A stretch of DNA of 64,000 bases from Prostheceraeus crozeri (GCA_907163375.1 CAJQUW010004780.1:12501-76500); one strand, 5' to 3'. Positions 9,036 through 18,526 are shown, counted from the stretch's first letter. Program-made: numbers and translations. Notes: generated by a model from the sequence alone, not told the origin.

Positions 9036-9401
9036 ATGGTGAAACGTAAAATGGCGAAACGTAAAAGTCAAAAGTCTTCAAAGTTTTCTTCAGCCATTCA
9101 AGCTCTCCGACGAATGAAAGCAAATCAGCGATACAATGCTATACGACATGCCAACGATAAATTCATTCGTGAAATTATTTCTCATGTGAGAAAGTTGAGG
9201 ACGAAGAAATTAGCGCCAAAACAACGAAAGTTACTTAAGCGATATGCTACGAAATTGCGTTTCATCTCCAATCCTAAAGTCACCCTTCAAAGAAAGAGGG
9301 AAACTCTAACACAAAAGGGTGGTCTCCTTCCAGCGTTACTACCGATGCTAGCTCCTATCGTGGGCAACGTATTGGGTGGTATCTTTGGCTCTAAGCGTTA
9401 A
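9036..9401 (+). CDS. Basic core-like virion protein with hydrophobic C-terminus (Polinton)
   Basis: The 121 residues are strongly basic over the first 100 (KRKMAKRKSQKSSK, then LRTKKLAPKQRKLLKRYATK). They end in a glycine-rich hydrophobic segment 'GGLLPALLPMLAPIVGNVLG' before GIFGSKR. This layout recurs in small Polinton/adintovirus proteins compared with adenovirus core or membrane-active minor proteins. It sits just ahead of the packaging ATPase. A role in DNA condensation or membrane interaction is an analogy, not shown. It looks whole. Confidence 0.55.
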   Translation: MVKRKMAKRKSQKSSKFSSAIQALRRMKANQRYNAIRHANDKFIREIISHVRKLRTKKLAPKQRKLLKRYATKLRFISNPKVTLQRKRETLTQKGGLLPALLPMLAPIVGNVLGGIFGSKR

Positions 9402-9432
9402 TTATGCAAATGTTGAGTCTCAAAGTAATAAA

Positions 9433-10050
9433 ATGGATTTCAGACTTCAATGTGATAAAGTTCTGACTGTATCAGGTCCATCTCATGCAGGTAAAACTGT
9501 TTTCACGCTGAATTAATTGGATAAAAGAAGGGAGTTGTTTAAGGAACCTATCAATCGAGTGATTTGGTGTTATGGTATTTATCAACCGTCGCTGTTTCAG
9601 GAATTGCAAAGTCGCAACTTTATTCGACATGAAGGAATTATTGCAGTGGATAAACTTCAGTCTAATGATGTTGTTGTATTGGATGATTTATTAAAAGAAA
9701 GTAAGAATTCAAAAGGTGTTACAGATATGTTCACTCGTGCAGCACATCATAAAAGGTGTTTTATCATCTATATCACACAAAATTTGTTTCCTGATGGAAA
9801 AGAAGCTCGTACACGAAACCTGAATACACACTATTATGCTATTTTCAAGAATCCGCGAGATAAAAGTCAATTTGAAATTTTAGCGCGACAAGTTGCACCC
9901 AGAGGATCAAAAGCCTTAATTGAAATTTTTCAAGCAGCTACTGAAAAACCATACGGTTACTTATTCATTGACTTTACGCAAGAGTGTCCGGAAGAATTTA
10001 GATTTCGAAGTGATATTTTGAAAACTCCCATGATTATCTGCAAACTATGA
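9433..10050 (+). pseudogene. Genome-packaging ATPase (FtsK/HerA type) of the Polinton, broken
   Basis: The region begins MDFRLQ and carries a Walker A motif GPSHAGKT near its start and a Walker B motif VVVLDDLL about 80 residues later. A 'CFIIYITQNLF' block (sensor-like, with the T/Q context of A32-type ATPases) follows, then RNLNTHYYAIFKNPRD. The size of about 205 codons matches Polinton ATPases, which drive DNA into the capsid. The gene is not intact. It overlaps the next gene by four bases. Confidence 0.85.
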
Positions 10051-10739
10051 GTTCTTATTCTCGCATGATTGTTATTCCTCAAGATGAATATGTACAATTG
10101 ACTGCCATGCAGCAAGTAAAGCAACCTCTTGCAAATCAAATGTATAGGAAAGAAATAGATTATCAGCAAAATGTTCACATCAAAGATCCACATCGTGCTG
10201 TATTATTACAATCGGAAACTGTTGAGCAATTGAAAAACTTGAAGAATAAGATGCGTGACTCTGTATCGACTGCTACACCTTTAGCATCTCGCGCACATGC
10301 CATATCTCTTTTCAACAATATTGAACCCCATCTCAATGTAAATGATAGAGGAGAAATCATTACAGATGAAAATAAAGTGATTGATGCTTCACGTTATGAA
10401 GACTTGATTCAGTATGCGACACGTAGAAAGCGCCGTCAGGGCTATGTTCCACCTGGTTGGTCATACTTTCTTAAACTATTGAAAAAGCATAATGTACCAA
10501 AATTTGCTTTGAATAATGAGACATTGAAAGAACTTGATTCAACAGTGGCTACTGCTCCAATGCTTCAGACGATGAAAATGCCAACAAATTGGTTTAAGAC
10601 GTCACCTGCTACATCCCCTCCCACACCCACTAAGCAAACAAGAGGAAGAACTCGACGTAGATCTACATCGCCACTAAAACTAGTAAAAGGAAAACGTAAA
10701 ACAGTTCCTCCCAGGAAATACATGTTCTCAGACTATTAA
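10047..10739 (+). CDS. Conserved Polinton protein of unknown function (230 aa)
   Basis: The protein starts MSSYSRMIVIPQDEYVQL, a start typical of a Polinton/adintovirus protein encoded beside the ATPase. The middle has 'RRQGYVPPGWSYFLKLLKKH', and the C-terminus is rich in S/T/P/R/K (about residues 180-230). It is probably a minor structural or DNA-associated protein, but the function is unknown. The ATG overlaps the ATPase stop (ATGA at 10047-10050). It looks whole. Confidence 0.6.
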   Translation: MSSYSRMIVIPQDEYVQLTAMQQVKQPLANQMYRKEIDYQQNVHIKDPHRAVLLQSETVEQLKNLKNKMRDSVSTATPLASRAHAISLFNNIEPHLNVNDRGEIITDENKVIDASRYEDLIQYATRRKRRQGYVPPGWSYFLKLLKKHNVPKFALNNETLKELDSTVATAPMLQTMKMPTNWFKTSPATSPPTPTKQTRGRTRRRSTSPLKLVKGKRKTVPPRKYMFSDY

Positions 10740-10740
10740 T

Positions 10741-10956
10741 ATGAAGCAGATGTGTTGCTTGCCATGTAATGAGCCGCCAGAGGTGAATGTCGTTGTCATT
10801 TGCACTTGCTGCGCCAGCTCTCACAATGAAACCCCTAAGCAATGTGAACACGATCGCAAAACCGCTAAAGCTAAATGCTGCAGTTGTTGTAAATGTAGAA
10901 AGGCAAGAAAACAAAAAGATGAGAAGGAGGAAAAAGAGTCAGTCGTCATCGGCTGA
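10741..10956 (+). CDS. Small cysteine-rich protein (71 aa, Polinton)
   Basis: The ATG lies one base after the preceding stop. The product has thirteen cysteines, many in pairs (MCCLPC, CTCCASS, CCSCCKC), then a lysine/glutamate tail. It could bind zinc. The end overlaps the probable N-terminal region of the integrase gene in another frame, so one of the two readings may be spurious. I recognise no family. Confidence 0.35.
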   Translation: MKQMCCLPCNEPPEVNVVVICTCCASSHNETPKQCEHDRKTAKAKCCSCCKCRKARKQKDEKEEKESVVIG

Positions 10957-12006
10957 ACGTTTGAAGTCAATCTATTATGAGTAAAACATCCGGCAGGATT
11001 TGCATCTATCAAGAAATTATGAAAAGCGAGTGGTCTTCCACAATCACAAGTGAAACGATGGTTAAAGGGTCAGGCTACCTATACACTCCACAAACAAGCG
11101 AAAAAGAAGTACCGCACCCGCCATTATATTGTTCATGACATCGATGAACAGTGGCAAGCAGATTTGTGTGATGTTGCCTCCATTTCAAAACATAACTCGG
11201 GCAATAATTTTATTTTAACCGTCATTGATATTTTCTCGCGTTATGCGTGGGCTCAACCTTTAAAAACTAAAGAAGGGAAAGGAGTAGCAAAAGCATTCCA
11301 AACAATTTTTCGAGAAGGTCGGATTCCAAAAAGAATTCAGAGTGATCAAGGAAAAGAGTTTGAAAATCAGCATGTGAGAAGATTATTTGAGAGGCATGAC
11401 ATTGAGTTGTTTAGTGTAAAGAGTGCTTATAAAGCTGCACTCGTTGAACGTTTTAATCGCACATTAAAAAATCGCTTGTGGCGACATTTTACTGCCAACT
11501 TGACACAAAATTGGACAAAGGTTCTACAAGATACACTCCATGCCTACAATATCTCTATCCATCGTTCTATTGGACTCAGACTAGTAGATGTAAATGCTGA
11601 CAATGTAGATAAAGTGTGCGAATCATTCCAACGTAAACGCAGTCATGTGAAAAGTGATGTGAAAATTGGTGATAAAGTTCGTATCTCAAAAGTGAAAAGT
11701 GTTTTTGCTAAAGGGTACCTTCCGAATTGGACAGAGGAGGTATTTACAGTATCAAGGATTAATCAAAAAGACTCTCCGACCACCTACAAGTTGAAAGATT
11801 ACGATAATGAAGAAATTGAGGGTAGCTTTTACCGCGATGAGATTGAGGTAGTCACTGAAAGTGAAACATATTTGGTAGAGAAAATCATTCGATGTAAAAA
11901 ACGGCAAGGTGAAGAATGGTGTCTTGTTAAATGGACTGGTTATCCTTCAAGTATGAACTCTTGGATGCGTCGTGCCGACATCTTTCATCTAAGTGATCGA
12001 CAGTGA
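10924..12006 (+). CDS. Retroviral-type integrase with C-terminal chromodomain (Polinton)
   Basis: The catalytic core is clear: WQADLCDV with the first Asp, QSDQGKEFENQ with the second, and 'ALVERFNRTLKNRLWRHF' with the Glu. Preceding it is VKRWLKGQATYTLH, the usual lead-in of Polinton integrases. The C-terminus (about the last 50 residues) is a chromodomain, YLVEKIIRCKK then WCLVKWTGYPSSMNSW, which can steer integration to marked chromatin. Core and chromodomain form one open frame from 11050. The N-terminal zinc-binding region upstream is less clear. The 6-bp TACAGG duplication around the element is the footprint of this enzyme class. Confidence 0.9.
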
Positions 12007-12047
12007 TTCATGCAAAGTTGTAACTAACAATGTTTAGGGTTTGAGCT

Positions 12048-12503
12048 ATGAATCCAACTGCCTCATTTTATTCACGACCCTCCTATGTAAGTGGTGGAGG
12101 AAAAATTTACATCGGCGCTCGCAGCCAACGTGGAGGTAGCATACTTGGTGCACTGAAATTTGTTGTAGCACCTCTCATATCCAATGTCGGTAGATCTTTA
12201 AAACGAAATGTTTTAAGTAATGCCGTTGGCTTTGCTGGTGATGTTGCTAGTGATCTTTCCAGAGGTAGAAGTTTTAAGAGCAGTTTGTTGAATCGTGGGA
12301 AGGAGCGCGGTTTAAAAACATTGAAGCAGACCTTTGCTGGTGTTACTCAAGGAAAGAAATCACCTAAACGAATGAAAAAAGGAAGGAGGAAACATCGCGG
12401 AGCTGGTAAGGTGCGATCTTCAGTCAAAAGGCATTCACGCAAACGTCGCAGAGGCTCTAATCATTCATCAGGCGCTAAACGACGACGCTGCCATAACTTT
12501 TAA
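12048..12503 (+). CDS. Basic minor virion (core-like) protein, Polinton
   Basis: The 151 residues begin with a glycine-rich segment (SGGGKIYIGARSQRGG), then an amphipathic stretch 'SILGALKFVVAPLISNVG', then a long arginine/lysine tail (KKGRRKHRGAGK and RKRRRGSNHSSGAKRRR). The 'RGG-amphipathic helix-basic tail' plan is like adenovirus protein VI/X-type proteins and recurs next to capsid genes in Polintons. The stop is two bases before the capsid ATG. The proposed roles, DNA packing and membrane disruption, are by analogy. It looks whole. Confidence 0.6.
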   Translation: MNPTASFYSRPSYVSGGGKIYIGARSQRGGSILGALKFVVAPLISNVGRSLKRNVLSNAVGFAGDVASDLSRGRSFKSSLLNRGKERGLKTLKQTFAGVTQGKKSPKRMKKGRRKHRGAGKVRSSVKRHSRKRRRGSNHSSGAKRRRCHNF

Positions 12504-12505
12504 TC

Positions 12506-13783
12506 ATGGAGTGTAAAACTTCCGGTTTTTGTTTGTTTGATCAACAAGCCATACAGACAGATATTCTTAGTTCAAGTATTGTAGATTATCATCCTCGAAC
12601 AGCTGAGAATGCTGGCCCCATTGAATTTGTTATTCCTGGTGGTAGTGATGACTACATAGATTTGAGTTATGCGATGGTTTATTTGAGGTTTAGAATTCAG
12701 CAAGCAGATGGAACTGATATTGACGATACACATAAAGTTGGACTGAACAATTTACCATTGACTACATTACTTCGTGATGTTTCTCTAACGATTGGAGAGC
12801 AGCAGGTGGAAGGTGGTCAAAGCGATTATCCCTATGAATCATATTTCAATCATGTATCACAGTTTCATCCAGCAGCACAAAAAAGTCATATGGAAGCCAT
12901 GGGATGGTACAGAGATGAAGCAGGAAAATTTGATGTTGAAACAAACAGTGGCTTTGTAAAGCGATCTGCTATGATTAAAGATAGTAGAGTATGTCAGCTA
13001 TAAGGTCCGCTGAATTTAGACTTCTTTAGACAGTCAAAGTTTTTACTCTGTAATACCAGCATGCGACTCAAGCTGACATTGAATAAGCCTGAATTTGCGC
13101 TGAATGCATTTGCTAAAGTTGACAATTTTAGAATTCATGTGGAAGATATTGCACTTTACATTCGTCGAGTAGTACCGAATCCAAGTGTCATTAGAGGACA
13201 TGCTGAAGGTCTTAACCGCCAAAATGCCATTTACCCCGTTCAGCATACAAAGCTTCTCACCTTTACAATTCCGAAAGATCAAAAGAGTTTCATGAAAGAT
13301 GGCCTCTTTCCATCCGAAGCACCGAAGCTCCTCATGGTGGCAATAGTTGAAAATGATGCATTTAATGGTAATATAAAGAAGAATGCTTTCAATTTTAAAC
13401 ACAATCAGTTAAGTGAAATTGCTTTACGTGTAAATGGTGTGAGTCATCCTGGTCCACCCTACAAACTAGATTTTGCTGCGGATCAATTTATGCGCAGTTA
13501 TGTTGATTTTATGGATGTCTTTGGCTTTTACAATACGGATGACACCAACGGACTCACTATGAAAGAGTTTAAGAGTGGATATACTATTTATGCATTTGAT
13601 TTGACTGCTGACAGCGATATTAGTGCCCCCTATCGTCAAGCGAACGTGCCTCATAATATTCGTTTGGATTTGACGTTCAAAAGAACACTACCTGAGACGA
13701 TCAATGTATTAATTTATGCAGTCTTCGATTCAAATATTGAAATTACAAAGTATCGTGACGTGATTCTTCAGTATAATCGTTAA
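12506..13783 (+). pseudogene. Double-jelly-roll major capsid protein of the Polinton, broken
   Basis: The first part reads 'TAENAGPIEFVIPGGSDDYI' and 'DLSYAMVYLRFRIQ', the hallmark start of Polinton/adintovirus hexon-like proteins (the family annotated in animal genomes after nematode F54H12.2). Later parts include 'HPGPPYKLDFAADQFMRSYV' and 'NVPHNIRLDLTFKRTLPETI' with a C-terminal LIYAVFDSNIEI, all typical. The region is close to the usual length for the family. It is followed directly by the protease (TAATG junction). The gene is not intact. Confidence 0.85.
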
Positions 13784-14244
13784 TGAGTTGGTTGACTGCT
13801 GACGATATTAAGACTAAAGTGCAGCGTAATGCAGACGAAGCGACGTTGAAAGCTTTCGATAATGTCTATTCACTCGATACCTTACCACCTGCAGTAAATC
13901 ACTATCCCATTTTTATTGTGCTAAACACTCATTCGCAGAATTTAGGCGGTGAGCATTGGAAAGCGATCTTTATTGGAGAAGACCGACGTGGTGAACTATT
14001 TGACTCTCTTGCTCAACCTCCAAATATACCAACACAGCAGTGGTTGAGAAAACATACGCGTCAATATCAGCGAAATGAACGCATACTACAACATCCACTT
14101 TCATCAACGTGTGGTGCTTTTGTACTGTACTTCATCTTAAAACGTTTACATGTATCTCGATTTGTATCTGTTATTCAAAACTTTTCATGTAATCCATCCT
14201 CTAATGAAAAAATGATTTGTAAGTTCTATCATGATTTGAAATAA
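13783..14244 (+). CDS. Adenovirus-type maturation cysteine protease (Polinton)
   Basis: The 153-residue protein carries the catalytic set of the adenain/Ulp1 fold: GGEHWKAIF (His), ELFDSLAQPP (Asp), a Gln upstream of the nucleophile, and STCGAFVLYFILKRL (Cys). It would trim capsid and core proteins during virion maturation. The start overlaps the capsid stop (TAATG), and its own stop codon is embedded in an AATAAA signal. The frame is whole. Confidence 0.85.
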   Translation: MSWLTADDIKTKVQRNADEATLKAFDNVYSLDTLPPAVNHYPIFIVLNTHSQNLGGEHWKAIFIGEDRRGELFDSLAQPPNIPTQQWLRKHTRQYQRNERILQHPLSSTCGAFVLYFILKRLHVSRFVSVIQNFSCNPSSNEKMICKFYHDLK

Positions 14245-14275
14245 AAACATCATGTTGGAAAAATTGTTTTTTATT
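14240..14275. terminator. Convergent poly(A) signals between the protease and TBP-like genes
   Basis: AATAAA at 14240-14245 (+) contains the protease stop codon. TTTATT at 14270-14275 gives AATAAA on the minus strand and contains the stop of the TBP-like gene. The two 3' ends are only about 26 bp apart. Confidence 0.65.
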
Positions 14276-14816
14276 TTACAATCCGCTGGGTACGTACATA
14301 CTCGATGAGATAGTCTAGGATCACATTTGCTTGTACATGAGATTTTAATCCAGTAATGATCACTTTACTATTATGAAAGATTGCCACATGCACAGGTAAC
14401 CAACAACTAATGAGAGCTGCAGGAAAAAGTTCGGGTTCATAACACAAATTGTAACTGCTGGTACGAATCTTCAAAAATGATACACTTTCACTCAATTGAG
14501 TAGAGATCACCATATTGTCCACAGTCAGATTCGACATCACACACCTCTCCCTCTTCCATATCCGACGTAGTAGTCTTTGTAGCTCTAAGCGCATTGACTG
14601 CGCCGATGAATGAGAAAGGGCGCCGAGAATCTGTACAGTCCCATTTGGGAAGAGTTGAAGATTCCGTGAATTGTTCATCTTCACCACTAACATTTGAGGT
14701 CGGCCCGGGTAATACTTGCTGTTTGGAAGGTGTTGGTGTAATGTTGTGAGATCGATTTTGGTGTAGAGTCTGAAGCGACGGAGAATGTTGACGATGGTGT
14801 AGCGATGGCGCTTCAT
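14271..14816 (-). CDS. TATA-binding-protein-like (TBP-like) two-repeat protein encoded by the Polinton
   Basis: The 181 codons from the ATG at 14816 are the length of a bare TBP core. Repeat 1 aligns with TBP through 'YTIVNILRRFRL', TKIDLTTL, KYYPGRPQMLVVKM, LQLFPNGTVQILGA and AQSMRLELQRLLRR. Repeat 2 aligns through LTVDNMVIS, YEPELFPAALISCW and 'VAIFHNSKVIITGLKSH'. YEPELFP is the most conserved TBP signature. Of the four DNA-intercalating phenylalanines (yeast F99, F116, F190, F207), the equivalents of F116, F190 and F207 are present; F99 is replaced by Pro (YYPGRPQ). The gene lacks the variable N-terminal domain of cellular TBPs. An upstream in-frame ATG exists at 14960, but 14816 starts exactly at the TBP core. 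It probably binds promoters of the element or competes with host TBP; that is inference. Confidence 0.8.
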   Translation of the reverse strand: MKRHRYTIVNILRRFRLYTKIDLTTLHQHLPNSKYYPGRPQMLVVKMNNSRNLQLFPNGTVQILGALSHSSAQSMRLELQRLLRRIWKRERCVMSNLTVDNMVISTQLSESVSFLKIRTSSYNLCYEPELFPAALISCWLPVHVAIFHNSKVIITGLKSHVQANVILDYLIEYVRTQRIVK

Positions 14817-15138
14817 GATGAAAGAATGAGTAAATTGAGCGATGTACCTTCCTTTTATACTTCTCCCAACTACCTTGATGAAATGTGAAGTTAGTATGAA
14901 GTTTGGAATGATAGAGTTGAATTCGCCGATTGTTGACGCGCAGCCAGATGCGATTTCCAATACGTGAATGTCTTTTCATATAGAAGTATTTCAAATCCTT
15001 CATGATATGATGTAGATATTGAAAATGACGATAAGATAAAGCAAACTCTCTTCTCACATTTCCAGTTGAATCTTTGAAACAGACGTTTCGATCATGATCC
15101 GTTTCAATACGTTGTAGGGAATCTATTTTCCAACTCAT
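14488..15138 (-). CDS. PC4/p15-like protein A with disordered C-terminal tail (Polinton), overlapping the TBP-like gene
   Basis: The first ~107 of 216 residues are paralogous to the gene at 15161-15517: SWKIDSLQRIETDHDRNV against TWILDSLQYIRVDRDGNV, and GSWEKYKRKVHRSIYSF against YNWEKYRRYIHRSIMTF. The pattern '(D)R.V.FKDS.GN.RR.F.LS.R.F..L..I..DL' resembles the strand-strand-helix core of PC4/p15 coactivators (K/R-rich strands, then 'ISL...QW..L'). No profile search was possible. From about residue 108 the protein is low-complexity and shares its DNA with the TBP-like gene, whose ATG lies right at the domain end. The PC4 assignment is tentative; paralogy is clear. Confidence 0.45.
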   Translation of the reverse strand: MSWKIDSLQRIETDHDRNVCFKDSTGNVRREFALSYRHFQYLHHIMKDLKYFYMKRHSRIGNRIWLRVNNRRIQLYHSKLHTNFTFHQGSWEKYKRKVHRSIYSFFHHEAPSLHHRQHSPSLQTLHQNRSHNITPTPSKQQVLPGPTSNVSGEDEQFTESSTLPKWDCTDSRRPFSFIGAVNALRATKTTTSDMEEGEVCDVESDCGQYGDLYSIE

Positions 15139-15160
15139 GGTGCGTGGTAGTCATGTCTGA

Positions 15161-15517
15161 TTAAGATTTGCATAGTAGGGCGATGAACTCACGACGAATA
15201 AATGTCATGATGGAGCGATGTATGTATCTTCTATACTTCTCCCAATTGTATTTGCGAAATGAGAAACAGTTTGCGGAATGAGAATGGCAGATTTGAATTT
15301 CATTGTTGCGACGTTGAAGCCAAACTTGATCACCCAAGGAGATGAATCTTAATGTTTCTAAATATTCCAAATCCCTCATGATATCATTGAGGTTGACAAA
15401 TTGTCGCCATGTTAATGTAATACTTCTTGATGTATGACCATGAGAATTTTTGAAATGTACGTTTCCATCACGATCAACTCTGATATATTGTAGAGAGTCC
15501 AAAATCCAAGTCTTCAT
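15161..15517 (-). CDS. PC4/p15-like protein B, paralogue of A (Polinton)
   Basis: The 119 residues from the ATG at 15517 were chosen because that start aligns with the start of protein A; an in-frame ATG four codons upstream (15529) also exists. The sequence reads RVDRDGNVHFKNSHGHTSRS, ITLTWRQFVNLNDIMRDLEY, then FISLGDQVWLQRRNNEIQIC, then YNWEKYRRYIHRSIMTFIRR. It lacks the long tail of protein A and ends shortly after the shared domain. The two genes sit head to tail 22 bp apart on the minus strand with the TBP-like gene. If the PC4-like reading is right, it binds single-stranded DNA or aids transcription initiation. Confidence 0.45.
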   Translation of the reverse strand: MKTWILDSLQYIRVDRDGNVHFKNSHGHTSRSITLTWRQFVNLNDIMRDLEYLETLRFISLGDQVWLQRRNNEIQICHSHSANCFSFRKYNWEKYRRYIHRSIMTFIRREFIALLCKS

Positions 15518-15553
15518 GATGTTATGCAAAGTCGCAGATCAGCAATATAAAAA

Positions 15554-16952
15554 ATGTCGTTTTATCATATTTTGCTTAGCAATGCGGCTACAAAGAGATT
15601 TGCTAGTAATCGAGCCGCACTCTTTTCTACTCCCATTGATCATACACAACAGCTAAATGGAAATTGGGAAGTGGGTGTCACTCAACTTGTTTATAGCAAC
15701 TGTGTCTATACTTTTGATCATGAGGTGATGACTATTAATATGAGACGCACAGCTGCTTACCAATGTGAAAAGGGCTGCCGAGTATACATTCCACAGTGGC
15801 CAAAGAAAGATCTCTTATCATGTAAAAAGTTTATATATGATTTCTTGAATAAAGCGAGTAAACATATTGTCCAATTCACTCCGCACAATGATGATTATAA
15901 TTATGTACATCATGTAGTTGAGAAAGATTGGATTATTGGTTTAAGTCCAAGTTTAAGAAATGATTTAGGTTACCTCGCTAGCGACCTAACAAGCTATGAT
16001 AATTATAACGTTAATTACCACATAAGTGGTCATAAACAGTTAATATATCGAGAGGAAGCTTATTATGTAGATCTTATTCCAAAAAAATGAGAAGACGTTG
16101 GTGAAGAAGATTGTGATTAAGCCAAGAAAGGCAAACATGACTCCTGAAACATTATTGAAGAAATTTAATTATCTCCTTCAAGTTGATGGTAAACAAGTGG
16201 CAACATTGACTTATATCAAATCATCTAATCATATTGCAATAAGTAAATTAAATGATGATGATCTAGTATTAGTTTGTTCAAAAGATTTTCATCAGTTCTT
16301 ACGACATCGTTCTGCAGCTGTTCATGGAAAATTTGATATGCAACATTTACCATGTGAAAGGTCAAATCAATTTGATACAGAATGGACCGTATCTTTATAC
16401 AGAAAGTGTGTAGAGCCTTTCGGTGGTATCTTACATGAAACAAGAGTGTTGATGCCTCGCATTATTACTTCAGTTAAATTGGTTGTAGATTATTTAAATG
16501 AAGTGATTAATGAGCAACATATTTCATTTTCTGAAAAAGAAGGTGTTTTGTCTCTCACTATAAGTGGAAAAGGTATTGAACTAATTATGGATAAAACTCT
16601 AATGGACATTTTGGGTTTTGATCAAAATATCTTTAAAAGTGGTACTGTAACCAAAGCTAGCGCAGACATGTCGCTATCGCGTCGTATTAACTATTTTCAG
16701 ATATATTCCAATATTGGTGAAGATGTACGTGTGGGAGATGTTGAAGCTCCATTGCTAGCAATGATACCATACCAGCCAAAAAGCTGCAGTATTTTATCTG
16801 AGCATACTTTCAAGAAAGTGCATTATACAAAGCTGAAATCAAACTACATCCCACAAATTGACATTGCAATTTATGACGATGCTGGTGCGTTGATTCCTTT
16901 TCATAAAGATGCTGTGACAAGTATCACACTCCATTTCCGAATGAAGAGTTAA
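15554..16952 (+). pseudogene. Penton-like (minor capsid) gene, copy 1, broken
   Basis: The beginning, MSFYHILLSNAATKRFASN with LNGNWEVGVTQLVYSN, is the characteristic start of Polinton/adintovirus penton-like proteins (FY..LPSN..., then L.G.WEVG). The far end reads YSNIGEDVRVGDVEAPLLAM and 'IDIAIYDDAGALIPF' followed by TSITLHFRMKS, the usual C-terminal signature. The gene starts back to back with the PC4-like pair (minus strand), about 36 bp from its first ATG. A second, diverged copy follows directly. Not intact. Confidence 0.7.
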
Positions 16953-16991
16953 TGCAAAAGTATGCTAATATATTTTTCCAATGTGAATAAT

Positions 16992-18511
16992 ATGGAAAGT
17001 GAAAATAAGGACTCGTTTCTAATCTACTTGCCCTGTAATGCTTCTATGAATAAATTTCCCAAAAATAAACCATCAGACTATCGAGTAGAATTAAATCGCC
17101 CACTACATTTAGAAGGTGAATGGGAGGTTGGCGTTTCTAGTATTTGCTATGATAGCAATATTCAGAATGTGAATGATTTGGAAGAAATGATATTGACTCC
17201 TCGCACCCATGATGGAATAACGATGAATAATGCATTCCAGTTCCCATACAATTTAACGTCAGATGGAAAGTGGAACTATGAATGGATTCAGATAAAATCA
17301 GATTATTATGGTCCATTTGGGAATGAGAAAATTATTAAGGCATTCAACAGTGGTAATACTTCCATCATGAAGAATAAGGATCAGAAAGTTTATGAGTTTA
17401 CTATCTATCATTGGAGTGGGAGACAGTTCCTTCGCTTTCATTCTTTTACTAAAGGTCTTACACTGAGGTTGGATAATGAATTCTATCCACATCTCGGTTT
17501 TGGCCATGGACTACATCTAACGTCAATTGCTACTGCAAATGTTGAAAAAGTTTATTCAAATCGAATCAACAAATTTCATTAGAAATTTAAAATATTTGAT
17601 GAAGATGTTGTAGAATGCGAAGAACGCATCATTTTGAAAAAGCGTGGTGTTCAACCTTTATCACTTATTGAGTTAGTAAAACGATGGAATGAGACTGTGG
17701 GTAAGAAGTATGGAGAGAAAATTATGGCGGACAAAAATAAGTTGGTTATTCAGAAATATAATGACAAACTTACAGTTTATTTCTCTCCAACCTTGCGTCA
17801 TTTTGTAAGACATCCAACCCCTATTATTGGAAGCGGTCTGGTGTATGCTTCTCATGAATATCACACTAAAGCTGATTCAGTTAATGATGAATGTTGGGTT
17901 GACATCTATGGTGATCGCATCAAGAAAATTTACCAGTCTTATCAAAAATCTAAAGTTGCTATCAATATAATGCCGCGTCTATATCATACAGTTGAAAGCT
18001 TCATTCATGTAGTAAATCCTTATATACAACAGAAGTTGAAGCATGTGATGAAAAGTAAATATGATGTAAAGACACACCACATTTCGTTTTCAATTGAAAA
18101 TCAACGCGTTGTTCTGAGACTGGGTGATGACATTCAATGTCAATTGAGTAAAAATTTGAAAAAACTCTTTGGTTTTTCAATGCTACAAACTGTGTTTGCT
18201 GCTGCGCATACGATTGGTATAGAAACACCAATGACACTTGATAAACATGAACAGCACCTTTACATTCAAAGTGATTTGATTCTACCTATTTCTGTTGGTG
18301 AGAAAAAGAATACATTTTACGCGATTTCATTCATGATAAAGACGCTTCATATGGAATAGTCGAGAAGATGTTTGAATCTATTTTCTATCATCCCGTCGTC
18401 AAACAAACTATACCCTCTATTGCTATCAAAATTACCAATGGTTTACAAGAGTGCATCCATGTGAAAGATACTAAATCCCTCGTAACTTTAGTGTTTCGGA
18501 AAACAAAGTGA
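16992..18511 (+). pseudogene. Penton-like (minor capsid) gene, copy 2, broken
   Basis: This is a tandem paralogue of copy 1: SFLIYLPCNASMNKFPKNKP and LEGEWEVGVSSICYDSN match the start of the family, and the last 40 codons end in LVTLVFRKTK, matching TSITLHFR in copy 1. Similarity between the copies is low, so the duplication is old and predates this insertion. Two versions could occupy different vertex positions, as in viruses with more than one vertex protein, but that is inference. AATAAA follows 24 bp after the end. Not intact. Confidence 0.65.
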
Positions 18512-18526
18512 AGTCATTGTAATATG

